A stretch of 64,000 nucleotides of DNA from Lepidostoma basale (taxonomy: Eukaryota; Arthropoda; Insecta; Trichoptera; Lepidostomatidae): NCBI GenBank assembly GCA_022606425.2, contig JAHDVF020000211.1, positions 3,100,001 to 3,164,000 on the forward strand, given 5' to 3'. The first letter of the stretch is position 1. Each line of letters begins with the position of its first letter. The position numbers were made by a program, and so were the translations under genes. The notes under the pieces were generated by a model, which made no database searches, was not told where the DNA came from, and worked only from the letters and a program-made list of their open reading frames with translations. Positions 36,801-42,664 of this stretch are shown here, piece by piece.

Positions 36801-39800
36801 AATATGATAGCTATGTCATTTTCATCGATTTGGCTCGCGCTCAGTGGCGGTACTCCCATAGAAACCCAGAAGCCCGGCTTGCGTAATTTTTTTTAAATCA
36901 AAACCTCTTCTGGCTTACAGAGGTTCGGCTCTTGTGGCTATTTCTCTTACTTCTGATGGGAACATTGTTGGAAGGTGATTTGGTGGGTTGTTGGTTTATG
37001 CTGGAGCGCGATTACTTACATTTGGGGGTTTCAATTCAACATTTCTTACGCAAGCCGGGCTTCTGGGCTTCTATGGGAGTACCGCCACTGCTCGCGCTGT
37101 AATGATGTAAAGAGCGATTCAACAAAATAATAGTAATATTATAATGAATATATAATACAAAATACGGTACTACCAAATGTTCGTACGAAGCATTCACTTG
37201 TGGTAAGACATTTAATTTTTTTTTTATTATTTGTATTTAAAATAAAATAAAATAAAAACACTGCACTTTGTTTTTCACCACTATTTTAATTGCCGACTAG
37301 TTTCGCTTGTACCCAAGCTTCTTCAGGGCTTCGTAATAACGATTATTAGTTATATAATATAGCTATTACGTACCTATATGTTTAGATATAATATATTTAT
37401 TACGAAACCCTGAGGAAGCTTGGGTACAAGCGAAACTAGTCGGCAATTAAAATAACCGTATAGTGGTAAAAATAAAGTGCAGTGTTTTTATTTTATTTTA
37501 TTTTAAATACAAATTATAATAAAAATAATAATTATCAAATGTGTTTATGAGTAGACCGTTGACACCACATTAGACAGGCGAAACATGTCATTCACATACA
37601 TTATTATAAAACTTCTAGAAAACTGACGTTTTCATTCGTGTAAATTATTATATAGATTCAATTTTACTTTTACTTTGACTTCTTCTTTCTTTCTTTAACA
37701 ACCGTTGTCGTCCACTGCTGGACACAGGCCTCCCCCATACTTCTCCATGTATGAAATGTCATACGGGGGGTGGTTGGCATTACAACGCCACGCTTGCCAG
37801 ACGGGTTACTTTGACTAGAAACATTCTATTATATTTAGATTATTCTAGGAATTGATTCTTAGAATGCCACTTGCGTATTTTTAATGTGATATTTTCCCGT
37901 TGCTCTCCACATTTTTGTTTACAACAGGTTATTTGAACCTAAAAGGCGGGCCACACTGTGATAAACATCGGTTTCCACCAACGAGCCAGACTAGAACAAA
38001 CATAAAATTTGTCTTGTATAGGGCTTCTATCTCATTCTACGCCGGGTAAAATAATGCGAGGAAGAGAGATAAACGTACCATGTTTGTTGAATAGGATAAA
38101 CCGTATGCAGAAACATCCGCGGTTTAACTCATGGTTTACTAAAATCGACGTTTTTACTACGTCTAGAACATGGTTTAAGTTTGAGTAATAACATTCAGTA
38201 TACAAATTTTGGTTTCAAACCAGCTTGTTTATCACAGTGTGGCCCGCCTTTAATTATCATATACATTTTTTACTCTATTAATTTTCATGACATGTTCATT
38301 CAAGATTTTCCACCACGAAGTTCAATAAAATAAGTTTTGCATATATTTTGCTTTGGAATAGTACAGATGAGTACAAGTCATCACAAATATGATAATTTTA
38401 CTAGGGGCAGACGAAGTGTGTGGTCGAGTCTTTGACGTTTCGTTATTTAAAAAAATAAAACTAATATATAATTAAATTCAATTAATATATAAAAAACCTG
38501 TTTCTCGGAAAATAACCTCTAAGTAAGGCGGTTAACACTGTTTAGCAAAAAGTAAACAATTTCATCCATTATTTTAGGTATGAATGACCGGTATGATGGT
38601 TATCAGATCGCGTACAAGATCTTCCTCATCTTCTGGATTACCTTCGGACTTGGCTACCTGGTCATGGTGATCGGTTTCATCACGCAGGGCATGCGCTCCA
38701 AGCGGATGCGGGAACTGGAGCACAAGGTGGCGCAGAACCTCAAGGTCACCCAGTCTCGCATCTGGAACGGCGTCACCAAGGATGTCAGCTACCTGCGGAA
38801 GATCCTCAATGAGGTCTACATGATGAGGTTCAAGGTAAATCTACCAACACTTAACATATACACTAGCAAGCTGTTACAACCATCATTTTACCTATACTCA
38901 ATAGATGCCTTAATCATTTTTATTGTTTGTAATGTCTTTTGATTGAGATTGATTTGATTTGATTTTTTTATTTAATTTAACTAACTAACTAACTAACTAA
39001 CCATCACGCCGTTTCCCCGAAAGGGTAGACAGAAAGAATGGGCTGCATCACTTTAATCGATGCTGCACTCCATTATTCTCTTTTCGCCAACGCGAGAGAC
39101 GCGGTGTGATGGGTTGCGAACCTCATCGCCACTATTATTTTTTTTAAAACCCAATTGGGTTATATGGATACATTTTTAGATCTTACTATTAATTATGTAT
39201 TGTTTCAGATATATTTTATATAGAGTTGTAGTGAGTCTCCTTGGGTCTTTTGGTAGTTCGTTTTAAAGTTACAGTCCATTGTTCAATATCCTTGATTGTC
39301 CTGTCTTAGTTGTCTTAGTTTTAGATAAACTTAAAACGTTAACACTGTGGAATTCCATAATGACGATTTTTTTATGAAATAAATCATTATTTTTTCCACT
39401 TTTGAGTATATTTTTCTCGACATGTTTCGCAGGCTTACACCATCATTATCGGGAGAAGGATATAAAATATTTATATCGTTCTCCCGATGATGAAGGTGTA
39501 AGCCTTCGAAACATGTCGAGAAAAATAAACTAAAAATTGGAAAAAACAGTGATATGATTCATAAAAAAAAACGTGATTTGATTTGAAAAAAATATGTGTT
39601 TTCATATAATCCAGTAGTTAGTTGGTTGTAAGACCTGACGATGCTAACATCGGTTAGCGAAACAGCTGTCACGACAAAATATACACAATTGTGCTATTTA
39701 TAACAAAGTTTTTTATTTAAACAGCAAATTTCAACAAAAAACAAATGTCAAAACGCTACAAAAGAACAAAATTTGATGGTTTTTGTATCAGAAAATATAT

Positions 39801-42243
39801 AGTACAATAAAATTATTTAAATCTATTATATGAATTCGAAATGTTTTTAATTGATTTTTTTATAAATATCATTTTGTAGGTGTACCTATAAGATTTTACC
39901 AGGGTAAGCATTGGTTACTTTCTCACACTGAATATGGAAACCGCAACGATCTACCTTATGTATGGAATCGATGGATGGAACTGGCAGAAGAAAGGTGAGA
40001 GCAGAAAAAATGCGGCAGAGATGAGGTCTCTAAGACGTATGTGTGGTAGAACGATGTACGACAGAATCTCAAATGCTGATTTTAGAAAGGAATGTAGAGC
40101 AAAAGAAGACATTATGAACAAGATTATGAAAGGATCGCTGCGTTGGTTCGGACATATGGAGCGCATGGGTGAAGAAAGAATGGTTTAAAAAGTATACGTT
40201 AACGATGCAAATGGATTACGATGTCGAGGTAGACCGAGGAAAACGTGACATGACCAAATTAATCAAATTTTAAAGGTTGGTCATGTCAGAAGCCGGAAGA
40301 ATCGACGTGCGTGTATGATTCGCTGTATGAATGTGGAGGAATCTTGAGAGGTATGTCAGGATAGAGTAGTGTGGAGGTCCATTCTCTCTGCCTTACCCCT
40401 GCGGGTTTGTTGGTGTTATTGCAACGATCTCCGAAACGTGGGTTAAAGAAAAAATATGTATCAACTTAATACATAAAAAATAATAAATGACGCTAACCAC
40501 TATAATTTATGCAAAAATGAACTATTCTAAAACCTCTTAATTATTCAGTAATTTACTTTTATTAAGTATATTTACTTCGCAAAAGCGAGAACAAATTAAG
40601 AGAGTTACGGTGTAAGAAAAAAAGCTGTGTAGCTACAATATTTTTTTAATATTATCCAAGATACACATAATGGAATGGCGCGAGGTAATATAGTTCCATT
40701 TTTCCTTTTATTGACATTCGTTATAACTCTCCACATTTTCATGTAACAAATTTTCCATTATGAATTCATAAAAAAGACCGTAAAGATAAAATACAAAGGG
40801 TAAACATTTGACAGTTGACAGATAATATCCAACTTCTCACTAGAGCAGCATAAAAGATGATATTTCGTGTCTTGTAAGTCAATAATAAGTCGTCCTCTTT
40901 TGCAGCCCGTGTACAACGACGAGGCCCCTCCTCCCAGATTCCACCGAAGCTCCAGCTGCCCTACCCTCTCTGGAGATCGCGAGGGTACTCCGGGCGGTCG
41001 CCGTCGGGCTCTCTCTGTTGGCATGCACGAAATGCAGCGCACACAATCCGACACAGACCTGCTGGCTATTGACCGCGACGGAACTTTCGCTCCTTCTTCC
41101 GGCTTCCAGCCGGCAGAGTTACTTGCCAGGGTCGTAGATGCCCTCGGAACTATCCATGGAGAAGAAGAGAACATCTCGGATGGTGGATTCCATTGCTTTA
41201 GTGACAGCGAAATCCTCGCCAGCGAGATTAGCGGCTCCGGGTGGAGTATAGGAGGAGAAAGAGTATTCGCTCAACCTCCGGCTAAGTTGAGAGCGCGAGC
41301 CGTTAGTGAAGTCAGGGCTCCCGTTACCTTACCAGAAATGAATTCTGAATGGACTTGGTCAAGCCCAGCAGCCTCTGATAAGATCAAACAACTGATGAAT
41401 CAACGCAGAAACGGAAAGCTTTCCGTCCCGAATGTTCCATCATTCACAAGACAAAGTGTTTCAGCTGTCTCGGATTCTTCAACAACGCCAAAAACACTGT
41501 TATCAAAGTTGAATCCTTTCAAGAAATCGCTTCAAAAAGAAGATTTCGAGAAGGATAGGATTATGCCTTCAGTAGATGGTATGACTCCGGCCGAATACTT
41601 GCGTAAGACGGCTCGTGGACGTGTCAGCATGGCGCCTATGACTCCTCAGCGCTACCTCAATAGCACGCGAGGAGGTAGGCCCAGTCGGATTAGTTTGCCG
41701 AGCGAGAGTGCCGATGTTCTGGAACAGACTACTGTCGCTGATCTTATCCGCGCGTTGGAAGCTCTACACTCGGGTGGACCCGAACAGCCACGCCGTAAGA
41801 TGGGCACCGCTAGTCTAACACCTCCTCGCCAGCCCCCGCCGCTGTTTGCTCTATTCCCGCCGGAAGAAAATCAACCTCCGCCTAGGACCCGTCGCTTCTC
41901 TGTCCACCCGGCCGGTCCAGGTAGACGGCAATCAGTAGCGGCACTGCCACCAGCGTTGATGCGTCGCAGGATGTCTGTCCACCCGACGCTTAGCCCGCCG
42001 GTAGCGGAGGGCAGTTCCTCGCGCCGCGGGTCCCTTCTGCAGCCCCCTCCGTACACGGCCGTGGAGGCCCCACGCCGGGTGCGCCGCCTATCCCAGTGGT
42101 CCGCCCCCTCGCCATTGCCTGGCCCTCGCCCTCGCCGCTCCCGTCTCCCGCCTAGCATCTCCGAGACCTCCCCTCCGGCTAGACCCAGACACGGGAGTCT
42201 TACCGAAATAAAAATTGATAAATCAAATTCCACCGACATGTAA
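15723..42243 (+). CDS. Ork1: Two-pore-domain K+ leak channel, Ork1/KCNK0-like (5' partial, 5 exons)
   Basis: Gene model joining 15723-15899, 21166-21287, 33568-33808, 38578-38834 and 40906-42243. Every junction has GT-AG signals and compatible phases. The product is a plasma-membrane K2P channel; such dimers carry background K+ current that sets resting potential. Visible in order are the distal extracellular cap, pore helix 1 with filter TIGYG, M2, M3, pore 2 with filter TIGFG, M4 and a cytoplasmic tail of more than 500 residues. From memory of Drosophila Ork1, conserved blocks include the post-M4 stretch with IWNGVTKDV, the PVYND/SSSCP block, a SDTDL block, LEQTTVADLIRALE, and repeated RRxS sites. 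M1 and the start codon are not found in 1-15,722, so the first exon(s) lie outside the window or were missed. Introns are 5.3, 12.3, 4.8 and 2.1 kb and hold most of the mobile elements. Family call is very firm; orthology is strong but rests on recall. Confidence 0.9.
15900..16361. other. Ork1 intron DNA, no repeat recognised
   Basis: AT-rich intron start after donor 15,900; nothing identifiable before LINE-A. Confidence 0.4.
16362..18560 (-). mobile_element. LINE-A: 5'-truncated non-LTR retrotransposon with RT domain
   Basis: This is the most complete LINE-A copy. On the - strand it runs from a linker region (WWNDDVKIAVKEKKDAW) through RT motifs NHRAISLLSVVGK, CMDQIFGLRTL, FVDLQKAYD (catalytic Asp), MSPWLFNLYMD, LLYADDAVLLA (YADD box), VNKSKVMIF and YLGSMFT. 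It ends with a basic C-terminus (RGRPRKTWHDQINQ), the 3' hairpin and (CTAA)n as read on +. At least three frame breaks (near 16,800, 17,320 and 17,650) and stops make it inactive. The upstream endonuclease domain is missing. The clade was not resolved: RTE-like and CR1-like groups share these motifs. Confidence 0.9.
18645..18820 (+). mobile_element. Short chimeric element with LINE-A 3' tail
   Basis: Its body (GTGGCGATGAGGTTCGCAAC onward, about 100 bp) is unlike LINE-A coding sequence but recurs inverted near 39,040-39,125. The last about 75 bp are the LINE-A 3' end with the hairpin and (TTAG)n tail. It may be a SINE-like passenger or a LINE-A subfamily with a different 3' UTR. Confidence 0.55.
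18845..19329 (+). mobile_element. Deleted mariner-like element (copy 1)
   Basis: + strand MKRLTSEQRLQIAHIYFENH opens a Tc1/mariner-type transposase N-terminus (HTH), with GRLHNHPSEQVIQKTMDRFR further on. Around 19,160-19,200 it jumps to the 3' end. It finishes ACCTCTAAAAAAATCACCCT. Confidence 0.65.
19355..20433 (+). mobile_element. LINE-A copy split by a SINE
   Basis: The RT segment DDLQVLVTRMYEVCNKYDLV to YIGSMFT is followed by a SINE at 19,627-19,888. LINE-A then resumes with [25 protein letters not shown] and ends at the degraded hairpin and one GTTAG. Comparison with the uninterrupted copy at 32,560 places the insertion exactly. Multiple stops. Confidence 0.8.
19627..19890 (+). mobile_element. 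tRNA-derived SINE inside LINE-A
   Basis: Box A-like GTGGCCGAGTGGTAAGTGC and box B GGTTCGATTCCCGG, an about 150-bp body, then a LINE-B2-like 3' end with (AAT)n. Confidence 0.8.
20440..20600 (+). mobile_element. LINE-G 3' fragment
   Basis: TRPRGRPPKRCKDSWESTSQ, then the AAGAAGAAGAAC end. It sits between LINE-A and a SINE. Confidence 0.6.
20605..20845 (+). mobile_element. SINE copy, alternative 3' end
   Basis: CGTGGCAGCGTGGCAAGA, GGGTTCAATTCCCGGCGATG, the usual body, then GTATACAGTAATTGGGTTCA and CAACCTGTTGTATAC instead of the (AAT)n tail. Confidence 0.7.
21166..21287 (+). CDS. Ork1: Ork1 exon: selectivity filter 1 and M2
   Basis: The acceptor is ttttttaatacag and the donor is gtgagt. The first two bases complete the Gly of GYG, giving TIGYGNLAPTT. 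M2 follows (LGRILMIFYGIFGIPINGIL) and then FANLGDFFGNT. The exon is 122 nt and ends in phase 0. An intron inside the first GYG glycine codon is, to my knowledge, a long-conserved K2P intron position. Confidence 0.92.
21288..21890. other. Ork1 intron DNA
   Basis: AT-rich. 21,325-21,380 (TCCATTGTTTTGGCCGAAAA) matches 6,835-6,860 and is a Penelope-type flank. Confidence 0.4.
21890..22000 (+). mobile_element. Single Penelope-type terminus (family i)
   Basis: TTGTAACACTTGATGATGTC, then ATAGGTTGATGAAACAGCTG and TCGCG: a decayed copy with a broken stem. Confidence 0.5.
22005..22400 (-). mobile_element. LINE-A copy with inverted 5' part
   Basis: 22,005-22,112 is the - strand 3' end. 22,115-22,400 is the more upstream RT segment (GENLEQVDEFVYLGSMFT to RSLRRM) on the + strand. 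The two segments are non-overlapping parts of one element, as in twin priming. Confidence 0.65.
22400..22700 (+). mobile_element. Penelope-type termini (family v)
   Basis: TACAAAGTATATAAAAAAG occurs at about 22,399 and 22,626 in the same orientation. TCACTGAGGAAGGACCGGGT and TATCCGAAACAAG lie between them. Confidence 0.5.
23880..24128 (-). pseudogene. GIY-YIG endonuclease domain of a Penelope-like retroelement
   Basis: One frame on the - strand reads SGIYKLECNDCSAVYIGQTG, RSFETRF, stop, EHIRSFRLNKSNSQFAKHLL, DNKHALDSNNVPI and more, with a second stop near the end. GIYKLxCxxCxxxYIGQTGRSFxxR is the classic C-terminal GIY-YIG nuclease of Penelope-like elements, where it nicks the target DNA. 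Both the catalytic GIY and YIG motifs and the CxxC pair survive; two stops kill the frame. Confidence 0.8.
24180..24225 (+). repeat. GT-rich simple sequence
   Basis: TGTGTGGTGTAGTGGTGTGT repeated twice, between the GIY-YIG remnant and the element's right end. Confidence 0.5.
24282..24548 (-). mobile_element. LINE-B-related fragment
   Basis: Reverse coding EFGSYPWLYPTAFLLGMLGT and IHLYVPDGYLRQ. It abuts a Penelope-type terminus. Confidence 0.65.
24549..25100. other. Ork1 intron DNA, nothing recognised
   Basis: AT-rich with ACGTTAA-type motifs; no coding or repeat match. Confidence 0.4.
25105..25485 (-). mobile_element. LINE-G fragment
   Basis: Reverse coding includes SSEMKTLRTIADKTLKDRVR, TRIREMCEVEDIL and LVEDLLKDVRTAGSLPH. 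Confidence 0.6.
25485..26290 (+). mobile_element. LINE-B: longest copy, RT C-terminal half
   Basis: The first segment encodes VSTMKDLGIIYESRLTFRAH and LYNALVRSRLESGSVIWSPH, the thumb and connection region of CR1/Jockey-type RTs. After one stop it continues FLRYLYMREYGSYPWPYPTA through ISLLNAVSSEIDVFHV. It ends with a GTAAATAAACTGATTTGA tail. 5'-truncated and inactive. Confidence 0.8.
26290..26900. other. Ork1 intron DNA, nothing recognised
   Basis: 26,790-26,890 (TTTGTTTGTTATCGATTTTC) may be a decayed repeat edge. No coding. Confidence 0.35.
26905..27197 (-). mobile_element. LINE-A 3' end fragment
   Basis: CTAACTAACC, an intact CCCCGAAGGGG hairpin and C-terminal coding. It abuts a LINE-B 3' end at about 27,197. 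Confidence 0.7.
27195..27345 (+). mobile_element. LINE-B 3' fragment
   Basis: ESTFRRQILRILVS-like coding and the GCGTTCCTGGTATTTTACC 3' UTR. It abuts LINE-A. Confidence 0.55.
27424..27606. mobile_element. Fold-back MITE with TTA duplication
   Basis: Inverted arms of about 45 bp (GGCCCCGAACACAGTGAAGC and GCTTCACTGTGTTCGTGGCC) with TTA at 27,421-27,423 and 27,607-27,609. 3-bp TWA duplications point to the PIF/Harbinger group. Confidence 0.75.
28065..28255 (+). mobile_element. SINE copy, 3' truncated
   Basis: CCCGGGTTCGATCCCCGGCG and the body GGTCTGGTGTAGAATTCACG, before a Penelope-type flank at 28,262. Confidence 0.65.
28295..28535 (+). mobile_element. LINE-B2 3' fragment
   Basis: GAGGTTGCAAAAGAGATAG through CATCGATTTGGCTCGCGCTG and (AAT)n matches 48,065-48,275. 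Confidence 0.65.
28980..29165 (+). mobile_element. Penelope-type termini (same family as 23,262)
   Basis: ATGACGTGTTCCGCCCTTCT (reversed motif) is followed by TTTTGAAGGGCGAATCATGT and the TTCTAGAGAACTGACGTTTT flank: a compact fold-back. Confidence 0.55.
29246..29515 (-). mobile_element. LINE-A 3' end fragment
   Basis: Decayed copy; CTCCCAAAAGG replaces the hairpin. Encodes a FGYIERMNEERM relic. Confidence 0.6.
29600..29910 (+). mobile_element. LINE-A 3' end fragment
   Basis: ALRWFGHMKRMN to the 3' end CCCCTTCGAAGAGACGG; 103 codons stay open. Confidence 0.65.
29940..30245 (-). mobile_element. LINE-H: RT C-terminal fragment
   Basis: RVLKYFGHIARRDQDNLEKL and GRRPQGRPPSRWSDQIRDLT are a LINE C-terminal module distinct from A to G. 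It directly abuts the pogo-like element. Confidence 0.65.
30593..30795 (-). pseudogene. PHD-finger C-terminus of pogo-like transposase
   Basis: Frame: VLDSSSDSEHEECLCLVCME, SFVCSKPGREWIQCIACNKW, AHISCIRGDKVNFTCQNCDS and a stop at 30,595-30,593. The CxxC...CxxC-x4-HxxC...CxxC spacing with W before H is a PHD zinc finger. Insect pogo/Tigger-derived transposases often end in such a finger. This part shows no stop or shift. Confidence 0.7.
31126..31290 (-). pseudogene. Pogo-like transposase acidic linker
   Basis: FEPSEITDRLMPENVSTESV and VNEPHSSSP lie between the HTH and the PHD finger. Such Ser/Glu-rich stretches usually follow the DDE domain, so the catalytic core was lost upstream of here. 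Confidence 0.5.
31300..31562 (-). pseudogene. Pogo-like transposase N-terminus (psq-type HTH)
   Basis: The - strand reads MVRTYKKK, then in a shifted frame NRGKFSEETYKRAAKEVTEK, then after another A-run shift LSIRRAAEAYKVNFMTLHRY, IKRQENGPTTSTLVGYNKPR and QIFSVDQEKEL. This is the psq/HTH DNA-binding region that opens Tigger/pogo transposases. Both shifts are single-base losses or gains in A-runs. Confidence 0.65.
32290..33050 (+). mobile_element. LINE-A copy, 3' end deleted
   Basis: It spans the palm end through the C-terminal basic region with many stops. The hairpin-bearing 3' UTR is missing: the sequence jumps from GTGGCGGTCCA to GTTAGTTAA. Confidence 0.75.
33050..33567. other. Ork1 intron DNA before exon
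   Basis: 33,265-33,530 is the reverse complement of 21,440-21,720 (ATAGTATAGAG...), an unclassified inverted repeat pair within the same intron. Confidence 0.4.
33568..33808 (+). CDS. Ork1: Ork1 exon: M2-M3 loop, M3 and pore 2
   Basis: The acceptor is gttttttcag and the donor is gtaaga. The exon is 241 nt and opens in phase 0. It encodes the basic M2-M3 loop (RSLYTRYKIKNP), the hydrophobic M3 (ISLYLLPGFFFFIFLPAGLF), an outer loop with FEGWDY, pore helix 2 and the second filter TLTTIGFGDYVAG. It ends in phase 1. Its codons are GC-richer than the surrounding intron. Confidence 0.93.
34013..34125 (-). mobile_element. LINE-A 3' end fragment
   Basis: (CTAA)n, intact hairpin and the start of the C-terminal coding, in an Ork1 intron close to exon 33,568-33,808. 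Confidence 0.65.
34422..35050 (+). mobile_element. LINE-A 3' fragment interrupted by LINE-B
   Basis: LINE-A reads to about 34,456 (CACGATGTATG), then LINE-B occupies 34,457-34,962. LINE-A resumes with TGTTGAGGAAGCGAG through its hairpin and (TTAG)n. LINE-B is therefore the younger insertion. Confidence 0.7.
34457..34962 (+). mobile_element. LINE-B copy inside LINE-A
   Basis: 126 codons open from GSYPWLYPTAFLLGMLGTN to the stop, then a 3' UTR and (TTTGA)n tail. Its intact frame and nested position suggest it is recent. Confidence 0.8.
35146..35462 (+). mobile_element. LINE-A 3' fragment, well preserved
   Basis: An uninterrupted reading of 96 residues ([20 protein letters not shown] onward), a perfect CCCCTTCGGGG hairpin and (GTTA)n. 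It is one of the least decayed copies and so probably among the youngest. Confidence 0.8.
35515..35740 (-). mobile_element. Decayed LINE-A-like 3' sequences
   Basis: CCATCACGCCTTTTCCCAAG and a following GACTGCTACAC match the LINE-A 3' end loosely; another GGGGAAACGGCGTGATG relic lies just upstream. Confidence 0.4.
35740..36410. other. Ork1 intron DNA with Penelope-type relics
   Basis: 35,980-36,030 (ACAGCTGTTTCGCCAACCAA) and 36,320-36,375 (TTGAACAATGATGTAAAACT) are terminus relics; the rest is AT-rich. Confidence 0.4.
36415..36650 (+). mobile_element. SINE copy, alternative 3' end
   Basis: GATCGTGGCAGAGTGGTAAG, GGGTTCGATTCCCGGCGATG, ending GGTTCAAACGACCTGTTGTA; same subfamily as 20,605. Confidence 0.7.
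36653..37145 (+). mobile_element. SINE copy carrying the hAT-type MITE
   Basis: AGTAAGTGCTTTGATTGCCA, AAGTTCGATTCCCAGCGATG, body, then the MITE at 36,842-37,090, then GTAATGATGTAAAGAGCGAT and (AAT)-like tail. Confidence 0.75.
36842..37090. mobile_element. hAT-type MITE inside a SINE, 8-bp duplication
   Basis: Arms CAGTGGCGGTACTCCCATAG and CTATGGGAGTACCGCCACTG. The octamer CTCGCGCT is present at 36,834-36,841 and 37,091-37,098, and removing the element restores the SINE 3' end. Eight-bp duplications and a CAG terminus are hAT hallmarks. Confidence 0.85.
37210..37520. mobile_element. Fold-back pair of Penelope-type termini (family iii)
   Basis: The arms contain CCTGAGGAAGCTTGGGTACA and AGCGAAACTAGTCGGCAATT in opposite orientations, separated by about 60 bp and flanked by (AAAAT)-type tails. 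Confidence 0.65.
37555..37650 (+). mobile_element. Penelope-type terminus (same family as 23,262)
   Basis: GACAGGCGAAACATGTCATT and AAAACTGACGTTTTCATTCG. Confidence 0.5.
37690..37805 (-). mobile_element. LINE 3' relic
   Basis: GTCGTCCACTGCTGGACACA and GGCCTCCCCCATACTTCTCC form a LINE-tail motif common in insect genomes, reversed here. Confidence 0.4.
37943..38250. mobile_element. Fold-back MITE with TAA duplication
   Basis: Arms AAGGCGGGCCACACTGTGAT and ATCACAGTGTGGCCCGCCTT with TAA at 37,940-37,942 and 38,251-38,253. In an Ork1 intron. Confidence 0.75.
38578..38834 (+). CDS. Ork1: Ork1 exon: M4 and start of cytoplasmic tail
   Basis: The acceptor is ccattattttag and the donor is gtaaat. 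After completing the glycine codon the exon reads MNDRYDGYQIAYK, then M4 (IFLIFWITFGLGYLVMVIGF), then a basic, helical proximal tail with RSKRMRELEHK and QSRIWNGVTKDVSYLRK. This post-M4 block is close to what I recall of Drosophila Ork1. The 257-nt exon ends in phase 0. A LINE-B 3' end sits about 35 bp after the donor. Confidence 0.93.
38868..38970 (+). mobile_element. LINE-B 3' UTR and tail
   Basis: TTTTACCTATACTCAATAGA followed by GATTTGATTTGATTT, just after the Ork1 donor at 38,835. Confidence 0.65.
38978..39125 (-). mobile_element. Second copy of the LINE-A-tailed chimeric element
   Basis: (CTAA)n, the hairpin region and then the same body as 18,645-18,745 in reverse orientation. It lies in the last Ork1 intron. 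Confidence 0.55.
39345..39575. mobile_element. Fold-back pair of Penelope-type termini (family iv)
   Basis: Arms with TCTCGACATGTTTCGCAGGC and GCCTTCGAAACATGTCGAGA around a short AT spacer. A related half-site is at 47,535-47,630. Confidence 0.65.
39620..39735 (+). mobile_element. Single Penelope-type terminus (family i)
   Basis: TTGTAAGAC, CTGACGA, the GCTAAC/GTTAGC stem, GAAACAGCTGTCACGACAA: the same fold as 6,306-6,358, with the base after the putative cleavage site changed to A. Confidence 0.55.
39925..40425 (+). mobile_element. LINE-A fragment
   Basis: Encodes IYLMYGIDGWNWQKK, RSLRRMCGRTMYDRIS and [10 protein letters not shown], then a degraded 3' end. It lies in the last Ork1 intron. 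Confidence 0.75.
40906..42243 (+). CDS. Ork1: Ork1 last exon: cytoplasmic regulatory tail
   Basis: The acceptor is cgtcctcttttgcag. The exon encodes 445 residues and stops at TAA 42241-42243. The tail has no catalytic domain. It opens with PVYNDE and an RSSSCPTLS block, then QSDTDLLAIDRDGTF, then LEQTTVADLIRALE near 41,719-41,760. The last 120 residues are rich in Pro, Ser and Arg, with RRFS, RRQS, RRMS, RRGS and RRLS between 41,889 and about 42,095. These fit basophilic kinase sites (PKA, PKG or PKC); the Drosophila channel is known to be opened through its C-terminal tail by kinases. The 3' part is strikingly GC-rich against AT-rich flanks. Antisense and out-of-frame ORFs here are shadows of this high-GC coding sequence. 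Confidence 0.92.
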   Translation, partial: PVYNDEAPPPRFHRSSSCPTLSGDREGTPGGRRRALSVGMHEMQRTQSDTDLLAIDRDGTFAPSSGFQPAELLARVVDALGTIHGEEENISDGGFHCFSDSEILASEISGSGWSIGGERVFAQPPAKLRARAVSEVRAPVTLPEMNSEWTWSSPAASDKIKQLMNQRRNGKLSVPNVPSFTRQSVSAVSDSSTTPKTLLSKLNPFKKSLQKEDFEKDRIMPSVDGMTPAEYLRKTARGRVSMAPMTPQRYLNSTRGGRPSRISLPSESADVLEQTTVADLIRALEALHSGGPEQPRRKMGTASLTPPRQPPPLFALFPPEENQPPPRTRRFSVHPAGPGRRQSVAALPPALMRRRMSVHPTLSPPVAEGSSSRRGSLLQPPPYTAVEAPRRVRRLSQWSAPSPLPGPRPRRSRLPPSISETSPPARPRHGSLTEIKIDKSNSTDM

Positions 42244-42337
42244 CACATGCATTATGGTGTTGATTACGAGCCAATAGCTAAGATCAACTAATTTGACTTG
42301 AATTTATTTATTTCAGTGTATCTCCACTACATAGTGC

Positions 42338-42343
42338 ATTAAA
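42338..42343 (+). terminator. Possible Ork1 poly(A) signal ATTAAA
   Basis: An ATTAAA hexamer lies about 95 nt after the Ork1 stop codon, just before a fold-back MITE. No AATAAA is seen in the first 300 nt. It is only a candidate; the hexamer is common in AT-rich DNA. Confidence 0.25.
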
Positions 42344-42355
42344 ATGTGATAGTTA

Positions 42356-42523
42356 GGGTACGGCCACACCGGAGTGCCAGAGTAGGAGTCAATACACAGG
42401 TGACTTGTATTTATGCACTGTGACGCGAAGCGTATAGTGTGGCCGGTCCTATAGTACGCCATACATTGATTCGCCAGGTGTTCATCGTGACTCCTACTCT
42501 GGCACTCTGATGTAGCCGCACCC
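42356..42523. mobile_element. Fold-back MITE with TTA duplication
   Basis: Arms GGGTACGGCCACACCGGAGT and GTAGCCGCACCC, pairing over about 37 bp. TTA at 42,353-42,355 and 42,524-42,526. It lies just after Ork1, possibly in its 3' UTR. Confidence 0.75.
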
Positions 42524-42664
42524 TTACAGATAATGTGTCTCATCTAAATTATAATTCTTGTCTATGCTATATAATATATCTAAGGATATCTGCCAAGTTA
42601 TATTAATTAATTCTTATATAAATTTGTGTTTTGAGAAACTTGATTGTTCTATTATTAATACTAT

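Noticed and set aside
41871..42248. Long antisense frame opposite the Ork1 tail
   Set aside because: It is a by-product of high GC and Arg/Pro/Ser codon bias in the real coding strand; no domain and no splice partners.
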